Origin: Calvatia gigantea
Taxonomy: Eukaryota; Basidiomycota; Agaricomycetes; Agaricales; Lycoperdaceae
DNA: 64,000 bases
Assembly: GCA_025093985.1 (NCBI GenBank)
Contig: JACAAK010000010.1
Location: 1,451,501 to 1,515,500 of the forward strand
Direction of reading: 5' to 3'
In this document: piece by piece, positions 34,479-50,123 of the stretch
Numbering within the stretch: position 1 is the stretch's first letter
Layout: each line of letters starts with the position of its first letter
Translations under genes and position numbers: made by a program
Notes under the pieces: generated by a model
The model's database searches: none
Told to the model about the DNA's origin: nothing
What the model saw: the letters and a program-made list of their open reading frames with translations, nothing else

Positions 34479-36458
34479 ATGGCTAAACTCCTTGCTTTGG
34501 TTCCCCTCCTAGCTTTCGTTCAGTATGCCACTGCTGCTGTCCCTGTCTGGACACAATGTACGCGTTTTTACTCTTCTACATATCGTGCACTACCTAACAG
34601 AAACACTTTTTTTAAAGGTGGTGACAAGATCTGGACTGGCGAGGTGAGACTCTGTGATGTTGTATCTAGTCAATTTGGCTGACTTCAGAATTCACCTGCA
34701 GACAACCTGTAAGCTAGCCATTGGGTGACGTTTGCATTCTTTTCGTTAAAACATTGACGACTTCCAGGCGTACTCTGGCACTACTTGTGTTTACGTCAAC
34801 GATTACTTCTCTCAGTAAGACTTTAACACCTACCCGAGGGCCTTTTGAAACTAATATAGCTGTTTGTAGGTGCCAGCCTGGCTCAAGCCCTGCACCAACC
34901 ACTACCCCTCCCCCTGGCAGCACCACTCCTCCTCCTCCCACCGATACCACTCCTACGGGTAGTCTCAGTGGCGGGATGGTTGCCAAGGGCAAGAGATACT
35001 TTGTGCGTTGTTACTAGCCCCTGAGGCGTATGACCGACTCCGTACTATGCAGGGGTCCGGTGCTGATCCCAATACCATCAGCAAAGCCGGTGCATTTATT
35101 TTCAAAGCTTTCTGACAAGGCATTGACGTATCTCAACAGTCTGCGCTTTCATACTGAGGTCTGACTTTGGCCAAGTTACACCTCAGAATTCCATGAAGGT
35201 AATGCAACGCCTTTGTCTTCAACAGTCGTAACCAACTGACCTCTGTCGTTCGTTAGTGAGATGCCACTGAGCGTTAGTCCTCATGTTCACGTTTCATATG
35301 GGATACAGCTGATCGGTGCTTTTAAGCTTCCCGCGGTAGTTTCAACTTTGGCAATGCTGATACCCTGGTCAATTGGGCCACCTCAAACGGCAAGCTAATT
35401 CGTGGTCACACCCTCATCTGGCACTCTCAGCTCCCTGGCTGGGTCTCAGGTATCGGTGATGCTACCACCCTCGTAAGCTGCTACCTTTGTTGTGGAGGCT
35501 GGTGTTGGCGTTTATTTACTTGCACTGAATAGACCTCGGTGATCAACAACCATATTTCCAACGTTGCAGGCCACTTCAAGGGCAAGGTCTACGGTTCGTG
35601 GTTTTAACAATCCGCTCGAGAAATGAAAGCTGATGCTCTTTCCAGCCGTAAGTGAAGGACACAGCCTATACTTGACCAAATCATTCACTTCCTCCATCAC
35701 AGTGGGATGTTGTCAACGAGATCTTGAACGAGGACGGTAGCTACCGTTCCAGCATCTTCTACAACGTCCTCCGCGAGGTACGTCGATTTACGCCACTACG
35801 GACCGGAATTAGCGGGTAACAGTTGGGTGCAGGATTTCGTCAAGATTGCCTTCCAAGCTGCCAGGGCTGCTGATGGCAATGCTAAGTGAGTCTCCCTTCG
35901 GCAGGTGCCCTATTGTGACATGATTGGGGTTAATTAGGCTCTACATCAACGACTACAACCTTGACTCTAACAATACCAAGGTTCAAGGTATCATCAGGGT
36001 TGTCAACAGCGTCAACTCTGGTGGGACTCGCCTCATCGATGGTATCGGCTCTCAAGCGCACCTATATGTATGTAGTTTATCATGTTTTCATCCTGCCCCC
36101 ATTTGTTTACTCCTCGGTGTTAACAGGCTGGCCAAGCCGGTGGTGTCCAGGCCGCTCTCACTGCCCTCGCAGATACTGGCCTTGAGGTCGCCATCACTGA
36201 GCTCGATATTGCCGGAGCCTCCCCCGACGACTACAGCACTGTTGTCAAGGCTTGCCTCGCCGTCTCCAGTTGTATTGGTATCACCACCTCGGATGTCAGC
36301 GACGTTGTAAGTGCACTGTTTCTCGCAGCATTAGTACCCGGACGCTCAATATCGGCCATTCTTAGGACTCGTGGCGTGCCAGTAGCCAGCCTTTGTTGTA
36401 TGATAACAACTACAGACCGAAGCCTGCTTACATCGCTGTTCTCAATGCGCTGGCTTGA
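34479..36458 (+). pseudogene. CBM1-GH10 xylanase, disrupted paralogue
   Basis: Same exon order as the intact gene. The signal peptide is retained (MAKLLALVPLLAFVQYATAA; an upstream in-frame ATG at 34461 adds six residues), as are the CBM1 start (CGDKIWTGE), WDVVNE and ITELD. Two lesions are visible. The CBM1 exon starting at 34768 has one extra base near 34770 relative to its twin (47 versus 46 nt), so the next exon reads out of frame into a TAG. In the small exon 35257-35272 the Trp codon of WDATE is TGA at 35257. ITTWGV also reads ITTSDV. Transcription could persist, but a full-length xylanase cannot be made as the sequence stands. Nonsense readthrough or assembly error are the alternatives. 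Confidence 0.8.
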
Positions 36459-36870
36459 AGGGTGAGTGTAAAACTTGGTTGACTCCTCCATGAAGCCGTT
36501 GTACGGTCCATTGTTCTTTTTTCGCGTATATGTGTTTGCTCTGCCAGAGTTTCTGAACGATATGTTATTTACTGTTGAGTGCGACCTGGATACCAGTGAA
36601 AAAAAGTGTACTGATTTACACGACGCCAACGAGCCAATGGGACGCGAGCCGATTCGGTATTGTGTTGAAATCACAAAGTGTAGTTCTTTGTACTCCCTGA
36701 ACCTCTAGTTTGGCGTGCGTTTAGGTCCACCAAGTTGCTGGTGTGTCTACACGCTTGTTATTTTTACACGCTGTTATTCTGTGAGAGACCCATCATCAGT
36801 CTGAGAGTATCAAGTCGAAACATTGTTGGCAATGATTGAAACCCATCGCATGTGGCATCCTCGGGTCCAA

Positions 36871-41142
<4,272 letters not shown>

Positions 41143-42887
41143 ACGTGTCCTCAAAGTTTAAACCACAAATCAAGGTGTTTCTTTTTCTGTAGCAATACTG
41201 CAACTTGCACATAATGTGTTTCTTTGATCCTTTTTTTTTGATTCTTCTGCCACCTAAACGTCTTTGCGGCAATCTGTCCTTTTTTTCCTCCCGCTTGTAG
41301 AGCAAGGCTGGGTGGAGAGTTGCCTTTTCTTTTCGGGTTTTTTTTGTCTTTCTTTTTGATGATTTGAAACGTAGATGAACGAAAATATTTGGCACGGTTA
41401 ACGGACTATACATTCCTAAATTTTGGAGGCTACCTGTTGTTGATACCTTTGTTTTCTCTCTGGTTGTTGGAGCAGGATTGTACCTATTGGAATCAATTTG
41501 TCTCTTCTCGGCGTATGGTCATTGTGATGAGTTAGTTTGCGAACGAGGAAGCGGGATGCAAGTCACGACATGACTTCGACCGGTTGGCTACGAGGGCGCC
41601 TGTTGTTAGATCTTTGTCCTTGTTGCTAACCTCAACGACGACGTTCAAACGTTCACGGCCAAAGTGCCCCGCTTTTACTTTCCCTGATTCATGAGAAGCA
41701 GACACTTTGCACGACTCGTATCACCTCTGGATAATGTTGATCTCGGGACTTGGCTATGTATGCTGCTGCTATTTCTATCTCCCTTTTTCAAACATTTCTT
41801 CTGCTTGACCTGGGCGGCGTTCTGTAACGTGGTTTAATCTCGTATGTATGTAAGTGCAGCGCAGTCTGGTGTCAACGTGAAGGGTTGACCGACCTTCATC
41901 CTGTCATTCCTGTCGCGGACCGGTAATCATTCAAATATTCAATCGTGGCGGCATGCGATGCCAAGATCATAACGTGGTGAGTCATATATTCGTGAATGCA
42001 TCAGCCGATTGACACTTGCCATGGTTTTAATTCTTACGGCCTCTTTAGGTCACTAGGCGGTGGAGATCGTTTGTGGTTTAGGCTGTTTAGCATGTGTTCT
42101 TCAATTCTGACCGTAGATGAACTGATATGAATGATCAATAATTATCTTTTCAAGAGTTCATTTGGCAGTTGAAGTATGAATTCACCGCCCTTGGAGCTCA
42201 AAAGCCGGCAGCAGTGGAACAAAGTACTTTGATTGCCAGGTGTACGAGTGGCGCCCGAACTTGACTAGTCAGACTGCCGGTTCAATCCTCCAGCCTTGAC
42301 CGGATCATCCTTGCTTACATCGCCATACCATATAAAAATGAATTGATTTAGGTGAATGCATGCAGATATCATAGAATTGCATATATGAAGGGCATAAAGG
42401 ATGGGATGGCGAGGGAATCAGCAAAAAAAGCAAAAAGCACAGCCCAAGGTCAAGAAGTTAAATCAAAAGCAAAGTTTGAATAACAAACTAAGGGTAAAAA
42501 GGATGTCGCAACAACGGACAAAAACACACCCATAAAAGTGAGATAAGAACATGAGCGAATAGAATGGCGAGGACGTGAAAGGCGTACAGACATATACAGT
42601 GCGTCCATATAAAACACAGGGGTAATTTTTTGGAGAGTCATGAATATCAAGTGTCCGTTCGGATCGAACATCACCTGGAATAATCAGCACATCCATTCAC
42701 TACCTCCCCACCTGTGAGCAATGAAGCACCTGTAATCTCCATCCGTCTTTTTAAAGAAAAAAATCTAACCACATCTACCAAGCGAGAAAAAGGAAAAGGT
42801 TACACCTGATCCACTACCAATGACCGCCACGTACTCTTCCTCCAATCTTGCAGGCGACTCCACAGTCAAAAGCCATGAGATATCTGT
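41143..42887. other. Intergenic region between convergent genes
   Basis: 1.7 kb with T-rich tracts after the kinase and A-rich tracts before the RRM gene, both 3'-UTR-like. A B-box-like GGTTCAATCC at 42279 has no matching A box or acceptor stem. I see no gene. Confidence 0.4.
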
Positions 42888-44570
42888 CTACTTGCCAGCA
42901 GGAGGTCCACCACGACCGCCCCGACCAGAGCCACGACCACGATAACCACCTTGTCCGCGACCCTCACCATTCACAGGAGGAGCACCACCCCGTGGACGGG
43001 GGGCAGGCCTGTCACCACGCTCTTTCCTTGTCTCGACGAAGATCCGGAGAGGTGCATCGCCACCGACATCGACAAATACACCGCCTTCACCGCCGTGGCT
43101 TGCGTTCATGCTGGCGACGATTGCCCGCCTAGCAGCTTCCACTGAGGAAAACTCGAGGAAGGCGCAGGCTTTGCTCCGGACAATATCCAAATCTTTAATG
43201 GGACCAAACTTGGAAGTCAACGTTGAGCTAAGGGCAGCTGGTGAGATTGCTTCCACGACACCCTAAAAATAAGTACATTCAGTATGAAGAATTGACGGAT
43301 TCGGCGCGAAAGCATACCTTGATGAAGCACTGAGGGGTATTGATCTGGGCGGCCTGGTGTGCGGAATGTTCGGTCCTGTTGGAAGGTCCACGAGGAGGGG
43401 CGGCTGCGGCTGCGGCGGGAGTCTGAGTACCACTACTAGGAGCGGGGCTTGCAGGAGTCTCCGTGAGTCCCCGGGATTCTTGAGCAACGGCAGAACCCCA
43501 CTTCTTGGAATTTGAAGCAGCAAGTGAAGCCCATGATCGCGGAGCGGACGGGGCAGCGGCAACAGGTGGAGGGGGAGCGGCTGCGGGGGCTACGGTAGGA
43601 GTAGAGGCAGGGGCAGCAGCAGGGACAGGTTGAGGGGCCGGTGTTGGAGCGGGAGACTTCTCAGCAGGGGGAGGGACGGGTGCAGCAGGAGAGGGCACCT
43701 CTGGTTCGGCGGCAGCTGTGTGACCATTGGGTTGAGCTGGAGGAGCGGCCGCAGCGGGCTGAGGCTCCGGCAGAGGGGCGGGAGGTTCGGGAGCGGGTTC
43801 CGGGACGTCGTTTGTGGGAGCTTCTTCAGGGGGGGCGGAAAAAGAGGGCGGAGGAGAAGGAACGGTGGGGACGGCAACGGCCGGAGGCGGAGTGGGCTCG
43901 CGGGCCGGTGTCTGCGGTGCCTCTGGGGTTTGGGCAGGCGCAGTTTCGGCAGGTTCTGCCTCGGGCTCAACCTCATCGTCACTCTCAACAGACTCTTCCT
44001 TCAGGAAACGGAAGATGTCATTGAGGACAAAATAGCCATTGGGCTGCTCAGCGAGGAAGAAAGTTTGGACAAACTTCCGCCACGTCTCACCCCGATTTGA
44101 CATTTCACCGATGACCTGGATGATGATACCACCATTTGCGGAGGCCTGTGCATCTACAGAGTGTATGAAAACCTTGCAATCCTGGAAACCGATAGAAGTA
44201 ATTTTCTGATGGATTTCCTAAAGGTAAGGAGATGATTGGTCAGCGGCGGTGATGGAGAAGGATCCAGCAACTACAAGAAGTAGGAACTAGCGGCATTTCG
44301 CCACATGAGCGGGGTAGACGCGTGAATTGGGGAAAAAAGGGGGATGCGAGAAGTGCAAAGAGAGGACAAAAAACGTACATGTTGGCCAAAGCAAGGTTTG
44401 ACCTCCTCTCCCTCAGTGCCGTGGCTGAAAGTAGAAGATTTTGTGTAGAAACAATGCAGACGGTTGGGTTGTTTGTTGACAAATGTATAGTACTGTGGAA
44501 CAAACTGCCACCCGACTTCCGAAGGAACGACGTTTTGGTGGATGGTGGTCGAGGGTACAGAAGAGGACAT
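42888..44570 (-). CDS. NTF2-RRM protein, G3BP/Nxt3/Bre5-like
   Basis: Three exons: 44379-44570, 43318-44217 and 42888-43262, giving 488 residues. Residues about 10-135 are an NTF2-like domain: VGWQFVPQYYTFVNKQPNRL, IGFQDCKVFIHSVDAQASAN, GGIIIQVIGEMSN, FVQTFFLAEQPNGYFVLNDI. A long Pro/Ala/Glu-rich disordered stretch follows. The C-terminus has an RRM (FIKGVVEAISPAAL, FGPIKDLDIVRSKACAFLEF) and ends in RGG repeats (YRGRGSGRGGRGG). This NTF2-linker-RRM-RGG order defines G3BP-like proteins: stress-granule RNA-binding scaffolds and, in yeast Bre5 and fission yeast Nxt3, cofactors of the Ubp3 deubiquitinase. It is divergent with HET-C. Confidence 0.9.
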
Positions 44571-44852
44571 GCTGGAAAACCGTTAGGAGGTTGAGAACCA
44601 AGCAAGCAACGGACGTACAGGAAGATTAAATGGAAATAAAGAAAGAGCAAGCAGAGGCGGTGGAGAGTTAAAGAGTCGGTGTGAGTGACAGAGTCAAACA
44701 ACCAAAAAATTATGTACGCAATCAACCCCGGCATCTCCCGCAAATTAGACGCCCACGTTATCCACGAGCATAGCCCCTGGTGCGCCCAACATTCTTATAG
44801 CAAATAGTCCAGCGTGAGCGTTCTCCGCCCGCAACCGTTTCTATCCTGAACC
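44571..44852. promoter_or_regulatory. Bidirectional promoter, G3BP-like / HET-C
   Basis: 282 bp between the divergent start codons. No TATA box recognised. Confidence 0.5.
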
Positions 44853-47800
44853 AATGCCTTCCAATACCACCATCTTTCTTCTCCTCTTCGTAATACTTGC
44901 GTTCTGTCTCTCGGAAAATGGCGTCTATGCCTTTGGCGCTGGTAACATCCCTTCGTAGGCGTTCCGTGTTCCAAGGTTACTTCAACAGTAAATTAACAGC
45001 GACATAGATTTGCCTACATGGAAGGGAAAGCCTTCCGCCACGGCGATATTGTCCGTTTTCCATAAACCGATCGCCCCTGTTCTATCCTGATCATATCTCT
45101 AGGAAGATATACTCTCTGAGCTTATCAAGCGCGGCGCGGGCAGTGCGCTCACTTCAATGTTAAGCAAGGGTCATAAATTTAACGGTCTGGACATCAAGCG
45201 TGTCTACTTTGGGTGCGATCACCCCTCGCTCCGAGTTAATCTTATCGATCCTCACCATTTCTTAGAAATTGGCTTCGTGACTACAGTCAGGTATGTATAT
45301 GCACGCGTTCTGCGCAAGGCCATATCTGATGTGATGTCCGGATAGGCGGTTGACATTGCGTCACTCAAGAAAGTACAACTCCAGGTCAGTTGACGTCAGT
45401 TGTCAACGGATCTATGCCTTTGCTGATCCTGATGTAGACAATCATTAACCTATGCATGGCCCTTGGCTTCCTTGTACGTCTTCAAGAACATCCATTGTGC
45501 CTTTTAGCTTAGTGATTTAGGCTCATGGGTACGCAACTCATGAATTCGAAGTTACCCCTGAGCGATTGGGTTGCTATCTCCCGGTAGGTCCCCTAAGTAC
45601 ATAGAGGAGGCCGTCATGTGTTAAATCTAGGACAGACAGAGCACATCGATAACCCCAAGGGTTACGGCGATGGTGAAGATGCAAGAAGGTATCACCCAGG
45701 CCTTCGCGGTCCCGTTGATGTACGTTCAGGCTCACCTTGCGATACCCTTGCCCTCAACGTCATGCGCAGCCCCGGGAACTCGAGATTGATTATCGGACAG
45801 GTATGAAGAATTACATCGCTAATGGTGAGTCGTCTTTGCGCATACACCGATCTATCTCACACCGGCTTATCAGAGGACGGCACTTGGGACACTTCGAAGG
45901 CCCTTGTCCGTCGCACCCTCGAAAGATGCATTCACCTTGGTCGCCTCCATCGCTCCCAGGGCAGGAAGCAAGACGAGTACGAAGCATATCGGCTTCTCGG
46001 TCAAGCTGTACGCCCCTGACCTCCCTGGCCCGGCGCATGTACTAACCTCATGTTCAATCTAGATGCACACACTTGAAGATTTTCCTGCCCATTCCAATTT
46101 CTGTGAATTGGCGCTAGCTTCCATGGGCCATCAACAAGTTTTCGTTCACGTCGGTGACCAAGTCAAGATCCAGGCTCCCAATGGAAAATGGGTCGCTCCC
46201 ATCGTTACTGGTTAGCTCGCTGCGCTAGATAGATTGCATTATCCTCACTACTTATGTTGAAGGCTCCTTCGGCTCGAGCGACTTCATCCACTCTCTTCTT
46301 GGGGGTACGCTCTTTCCTAGCTCTTACGCTCAGCATACTGACTGAACTTAAATCAGAGGCCAGCGATCATTTGGTAAGTTCAAGTGTCGTCTCTACATCT
46401 TCTTGGGCTCACTTTCGTCAATTGTACTCTAGAGTGAAGTAAGTTACCATTACTTAACCCACCCACGTCTTCTCTCTCATACATTTGCAGGCGTCCGTCA
46501 CCGACCTGAATCGTGAACTTGATCGTGCACGCTCCAAGTCCATTCAGCAGTCCACTCGTTCGGGTCCTGGAGGTGTCCCCTCCGACCCTGCGTCTATTCT
46601 TCGTCAACTCTTCACCTCGATCCCTGGAGGTGATGGGAATGAAATGAGTCGGGACATGGATGCGGTCGAGAGAATTCGCGCTGGACCGGCTGGCGGTGGC
46701 AAAAATCCAGAAGAAATGAGCCCTCAGGAATTGCATGCGGTTCTGTGGCAGGTGCTAACATTTAGGGATTCCGGTGAGTCTATTTATTTTTATCCAAGTG
46801 GCAGCAATTGAATGAAGTACATCAGTTGTCAAGAAGATCTCGAAAACGATCGAGAAAATTCCTGGGTTGGGCCCGTTGATTGAGAAGCTTATGGATAGCA
46901 TATCCGGTATGTATCTATAGTTCTAGTTCTCCGAGTAATCATTAACACGTTGTTTAGTGTTTGTTTTTACAACTCTTGAGGTATCATCGTTCTTCGACAG
47001 CGACAAACGTAACACTAACATCGAGATCAGCCTTTCTTGAAACCTATCCTCAAGACGGCTACCAGCAACTTGGCATCTGTCTCTGGTGAAGTCATTGACA
47101 CGCATGATCAATATGAGGTGTTCAATGACCCTCGCGCCGTACGTCCCGGCTCTCCTTTCTTCAAACGGAACCTAGCTCACTCCGACGCAGTCTGATCCCA
47201 CGCATTCATTTTTGAGCAAGGATCATTTCGTGCGTCACGTTCCCTGCCTGGGCTTCAATCTCACCTGACACGCTGACAGAACCTGATTTTGAATGAACCC
47301 GCTGGGCGAATCGGAAAAGTGATAGTAAGGAACGCAGTTATCTTGGTCGTCAAGGCCTGGGATAACACGGCGGAAAACGTTCATGCCATTACTGAGGAAA
47401 TTCTCCAATGCCTGTGCGTAGGGTTCCTCTGCGTCATTAGGAACTGACCTCATAGCCCTCCCTTCCATCTCTTGCTAGGTTTCATCCTGATTTCCATAAC
47501 CCCAACTTCAAGATTCAACGCGAGATGCTTCAAACTGTGCATGACTGGTACCAGGGTTTAGGGAAGAGACAAAAATCCATCCTCTCACGCCTCACCAAAA
47601 ATTCGGTGAGGAATCACGAGAACATACGTGCCGCAGGTGAAGGTGGAAAACCAGCTGCAGAAGGCTTATTTGCGGCGTCGCAGGCACATTCATTCCAACA
47701 CGATATTGCTGGATACGCCCATAACATTCCTGGGGCCCAGGCTGTATTTGGTGCAACCGGATTCGGAACCAAGAAGTCTGGAGTTGATGGCACTCCGGGA

Positions 47801-48520
47801 GAGGCTGCTGCTGCATTTTTGGGTGCTGGTGCTGGTGCTGGCAGTGGCCCACCACTAAGTTCATATTCCGGTGGTCCATCCAGCGGATATCCACCTCCAT
47901 CAGGTCTTCCGCCGACTTCATCTTACTCAGCTATGGGGGGAGCTCCTCACACCAGTGGACCGTCCTTCCCCGGTATGAATTCCCCACCTGGGGGTCACGC
48001 AGGTCACGCAGGGGAGTACCAACCACCGCAGCGCAGTGGATATGCGCCTGCATATATCTCTCCCCCAATCTCGGCTGCATCCAGTACCTCTTCTGCGCAC
48101 TCTTACCATGGCCCCGGTGGAGCGCCTTCATATCCCGGATTCCCTGGGTCGAATACGCCGTCTGGGGGAGGAGGACCGGGTTTCTCTTCGTACCCTCCTC
48201 CTGCAGGTCCACCTCTAGGGGCACCAGGGAACGCATACCCTCCTCCTGTAGGCGCACCTCCTGGGTTCCCTGGCGTTCCAGCCTCCCTTGAAGCTCCTGG
48301 TGGATTTACGTTCCCGACTGCCCCGGGTGGTCTACATGACAATGAGCCATTTGGTGGAGCTGCCGGTGGACCTCCTGGGTTCCCTTCTGCACCACCTGGA
48401 GGGGCTCCTGGGTTCCCGCCGCCGTTTGGTGGTCCCGGTGGTCCCGGTGGTCCTGGTGGCCCACACGGACAAGGACAGGGGCCTCCTGGGTATGGACATA
48501 ACCCATCATCTGGGTGGTGA
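44853..48520 (+). CDS. het-C: HET-C family protein (heterokaryon incompatibility protein Het-C)
   Basis: Many short exons. The N-terminus MPSNTTIFLLLFVILAFCLS is a signal peptide or anchor followed by VYAFGAGNIPSFAYMEGKAF, RHGDIEDILSELIKRG and the family core LDIKRVYFGNWLRDYSQ. Then come TIINLCMALGFLAHGYATHE, TEHIDNPKGYGDGEDARRYH, EIDYRTGMKNYIANE, DTSKALVRRTLERCIHLGR, EAYRLLGQAMHTLEDFPAHS, VGDQVKIQAPNGKW and VTGTFGSSDFIHSLLGEASD. This is the conserved Het-C domain. The last large exon ends in an extended Gly/Pro/Ser-rich tail (GGPGGPGGPGG-type), also known from Neurospora het-c. In ascomycetes, allelic differences trigger vegetative incompatibility. HET-C homologues are widespread in basidiomycetes where that role is unproven. 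All exons examined join in frame and no lesion was seen. Confidence 0.93.
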
Positions 48521-49388
48521 GCCTGTTATTTACTAGGAGTGGATCGATGCCGGATGAATGCGATATGAACGGGATGGGCTTTTTTCCGGGGTAAGCGGGG
48601 GTGTGAAGGAGATAAAGAGACGCCCGGGTTTAGAAAGGTTAGCCCCTGATCGACTTGAATAAAGCTGTGGGGGTGTCGAGAATAAGCGACGCACAACTGC
48701 ACAAGGTATAATTATTCTTAGTTCTTAGATTGTGATGTTGAACGTTTAAAACTTCGGTTGTTGTACTGTTTGGAATTTGTAAGATTGTATTTGACGAAAC
48801 AGTTGCAGGATGAGATTAAGACAGAGTTGCGGGCGGCGTAATGAATGTGCAAAGTGAGAGAGATTTAAGTGTCCGATAACGTCCGACGGCTACCTAGATC
48901 CAAAACAACGAAAAAAAAACCGAAAGAAGGGAATGAATTAAGCAGAGTCCGAAGAAGAATATACATTACAAGGTATTGCGAATTAGAAGTCAGTTTCAAG
49001 GGGGGGGGGTTAATGAAAGGTGTGGGCCAATTGCGAGGCGTAGTAGAGTACAGAAAGAGGGGCACAAGAAAACGAAAATGGGGTAGGAAAAGAACGTGCA
49101 GGGTGATAAGATGGTACTATACATTTTGAGGAAAGAACAGGGGGGACCGGGGAGCTGATAAGCCTGTTCGGGTCGGAGGATAGTCCGTTCCGAATCCCAG
49201 TTGGGATTTAGACCGCCCTAGTTACGAGAGAAGGGGATAGAAGGCATGTCGGGGGTATTATGAGAATGGTATGGTTAGGACGGGCGTGAGTGGTAGTGTA
49301 GGGAAGGGAGGTTGGGTATCCCTTTGCGTTTGGTATTTGCCTTCTTGATATCATGATCCAAGTGTATGAGCGCAGCTCATTCATTCAT
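48521..49388. other. Convergent 3' intergenic region
   Basis: Purine-rich toward 48860-49130 with a nine-G run near 49005 and A tracts; it resembles 3' UTR and spacer. No gene recognised. Confidence 0.4.
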
Positions 49389-49394
49389 TCATTC
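49378..49394. repeat. CATT/TGAA microsatellite
   Basis: About four CATT units that, on the minus strand, spell the stop codon region of the adjacent hypothetical gene (GAATGAATGAATGA). Confidence 0.8.
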
Positions 49395-50123
49395 ACCGTT
49401 TCGGCTGATGACGGTCATAAGTCCTGGCACACCCTTGATCTCACCCATAGCGACTGGTTGGAGGGTATCTTGACAATCGGTGGCGATTGCAGACGCAGTG
49501 TAGTGAACCTGGGGGAGGGAAAGGTGTCAGTGGTGAGTCATGTTTTCAGGGTTATGTACATTTATGGAAAGACATACGCAAACTTTATATTGACCTCTGG
49601 ACTTGTGTTTAGGTTCATGAACAACACATTGCCAGCTGCGTAAGGATTCAGTAAGGATATGCGGGTGAAGTTAGAAGTGACCTCACCTTTCATCCACAAG
49701 AGCATTAGCACCAAGAGGCGTCGCCTGTAGCATTAGAGAAGCTCTAGTTGCGCGTAGAAGCCGTACAACGTCAACACCTCCATTTCCTGCACACAGGAAA
49801 GTATCTTTCTGTGTTAGAGGAATCTTCGCTTGTGTTCCTGTTCTGCCACCCTGGAGGCGAGGATGGGTTAGCGGCTCGGAGCCTGAACAGCAGGTGATAA
49901 TGTATGGCTTCTTGGACTGGCGTTCAAGGTGACGAAGTTTGATGAACATATTGGCGATACCGCCAACTGTGAGGCGTGCTTTGCGTTCCTCGACGACATC
50001 TGAGGCGGCGGTGGAGGTGGTAGTGTTGGTTGTCGTTGTGTGGAGAAGGCCCTTGGTCCTTGTCTTTGCTTTGGGGGAGGATGGACCGGAAGAACGAGTG
50101 CGAGTGCGACTGAGGATGGACAT
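49389..50123 (-). CDS. Hypothetical protein, weakly YbjQ-like
   Basis: Not confidently assigned. Exon 1 starts at ATG 50123 (MSILSRTRTRSSGPSSPKAK). It has a basic, Ser/Thr-rich N-terminus and then VVEERKARLTVGGIANMFIK and KKPYIITCCSGSEPL. The frame continues to LQATPLGANALVDE. Two further exons join in frame: SWQCVVHEPKHKSRGQYKVC and VHYTASAIATDCQDTLQPVA, then MGEIKGVPGLMTVISRNGE and TGA at 49389. Intron borders are GTGAGG..CGCAG and GTATGTC..CCCAG. The segment 'A..LGANALVDE' recalls the AxxxGANAVVGV motif of YbjQ-like (DUF74) proteins, but this is a short match. A small soluble protein is expected. Full reading frames across three exons support that it is a real gene. Confidence 0.6.

Larger units (their letters stand above)
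32440..36870. repeat. Tandem duplication unit 2 (decayed repeat block, MITE, xylanase pseudogene)
   Basis: Copy of the unit at 29040-32430. The first block (32440-33010) corresponds to 29040-29640 but has lost most CpG sites (for example CCTCCGGCGGA reads CCTTTGGCAGA). A MITE and AT-rich DNA follow, then promoter, xylanase pseudogene and 3' flank (to about 36870). Confidence 0.75.

Noticed and set aside
42240..42310. tRNA-like B box (GGTTCAATCC at 42279)
   Set aside because: No convincing A box, acceptor stem or cloverleaf around it.
43630..44100. Long plus-strand frames rich in Gly/Arg
   Set aside because: Mirror image of the GC-rich Pro/Ala coding stretch of the G3BP-like gene on the other strand.
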